Assembly (NCBI GenBank): GCA_900754145.1
Contig: CAAEBW010000107.1
Span: 1 to 6,104 of the forward strand
Length of the DNA: 6,104 nt
DNA from: Clostridia bacterium
Lineage (GTDB): Bacteria; Bacillota; Clostridia; Oscillospirales; Acutalibacteraceae
Direction: 5' to 3'
The position numbers and the translations under genes were made by a program. The notes under the pieces were generated by a model, which did not search any database, was not told where the DNA came from, and worked only from the letters and a program-made list of their open reading frames with translations. Below, in pieces: positions 6,058-6,104 of this stretch; position 1 is the stretch's first letter, and every line of letters starts with the position of its first letter.

Positions 6058-6104
6058 GAAAAATGTGAATTTTTTAACTATTTTTTCTATTTTGACAATT
6101 TCAC
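6058..6104 (-). other. AT-rich region upstream of the promoter
   Basis: Almost all A and T on both strands, with a GTGAA/TTCAC inverted pair at about 6064-6104 spaced by roughly 30 nt. It has no reading frame and no recognisable operator. It may be an UP element or the far end of the neighbouring intergenic region. Confidence 0.35.

Noticed and set aside
6058..6104. GlnR/TnrA operator upstream of glnN
   Set aside because: TCACA and TGACA half-sites occur, but no TGTNA lies seven bases before either of them.

Overview
The window holds a compact nitrogen-assimilation gene group. All three genes are on the minus strand and read from right to left: a type III glutamine synthetase (glnN-type, 3763-5853), an ammonium transporter with a PII signalling domain fused to its C-terminus (1930-3696), and a glutamine-hydrolysing asparagine synthetase (asnB, 245-1825). 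Type III glutamine synthetase, the Amt-PII fusion, strong purine-rich ribosome binding sites and a moderate base composition suggest an anaerobic Clostridia member of the Ruminococcaceae/Oscillospiraceae kind. This placement is an inference from gene content and style, not from a marker gene.

From right to left, in the direction of transcription: an AT-rich stretch (6058-6104) leads into a consensus sigma-A-type promoter (TTGACA, 17 bp, TATAAT; 6029-6057). It is followed by a leader of about 170 nt. The leader holds a terminator-like hairpin with a seven-U tail (5966-6019) and then an 80-bp near-palindrome (5873-5952) just before the glnN ribosome binding site. The two leader hairpins begin with nearly the same sequence. 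glnN and amt are 66 bp apart and amt and asnB 104 bp apart. Each gap holds one stable hairpin without a clear U-tract, so a single transcript with internal processing or partial attenuation points is plausible. No second convincing promoter was found.

Downstream of asnB the left end (1-244) has no gene. It is filled with small palindromic repeats of the form GTAG-(inverted repeat)-GC. Two are near-identical copies that differ by compensatory changes in both arms. A run of 7-bp tandem repeats (TTAGAYN) lies between them.

Together the genes form a pathway: ammonium is imported by the Amt domain, sensed by the attached PII domain, fixed into glutamine by GlnN, and passed as amide nitrogen to aspartate by AsnB. 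The coding genes are well known families. The less explained parts are the glnN leader and the palindromic repeats.
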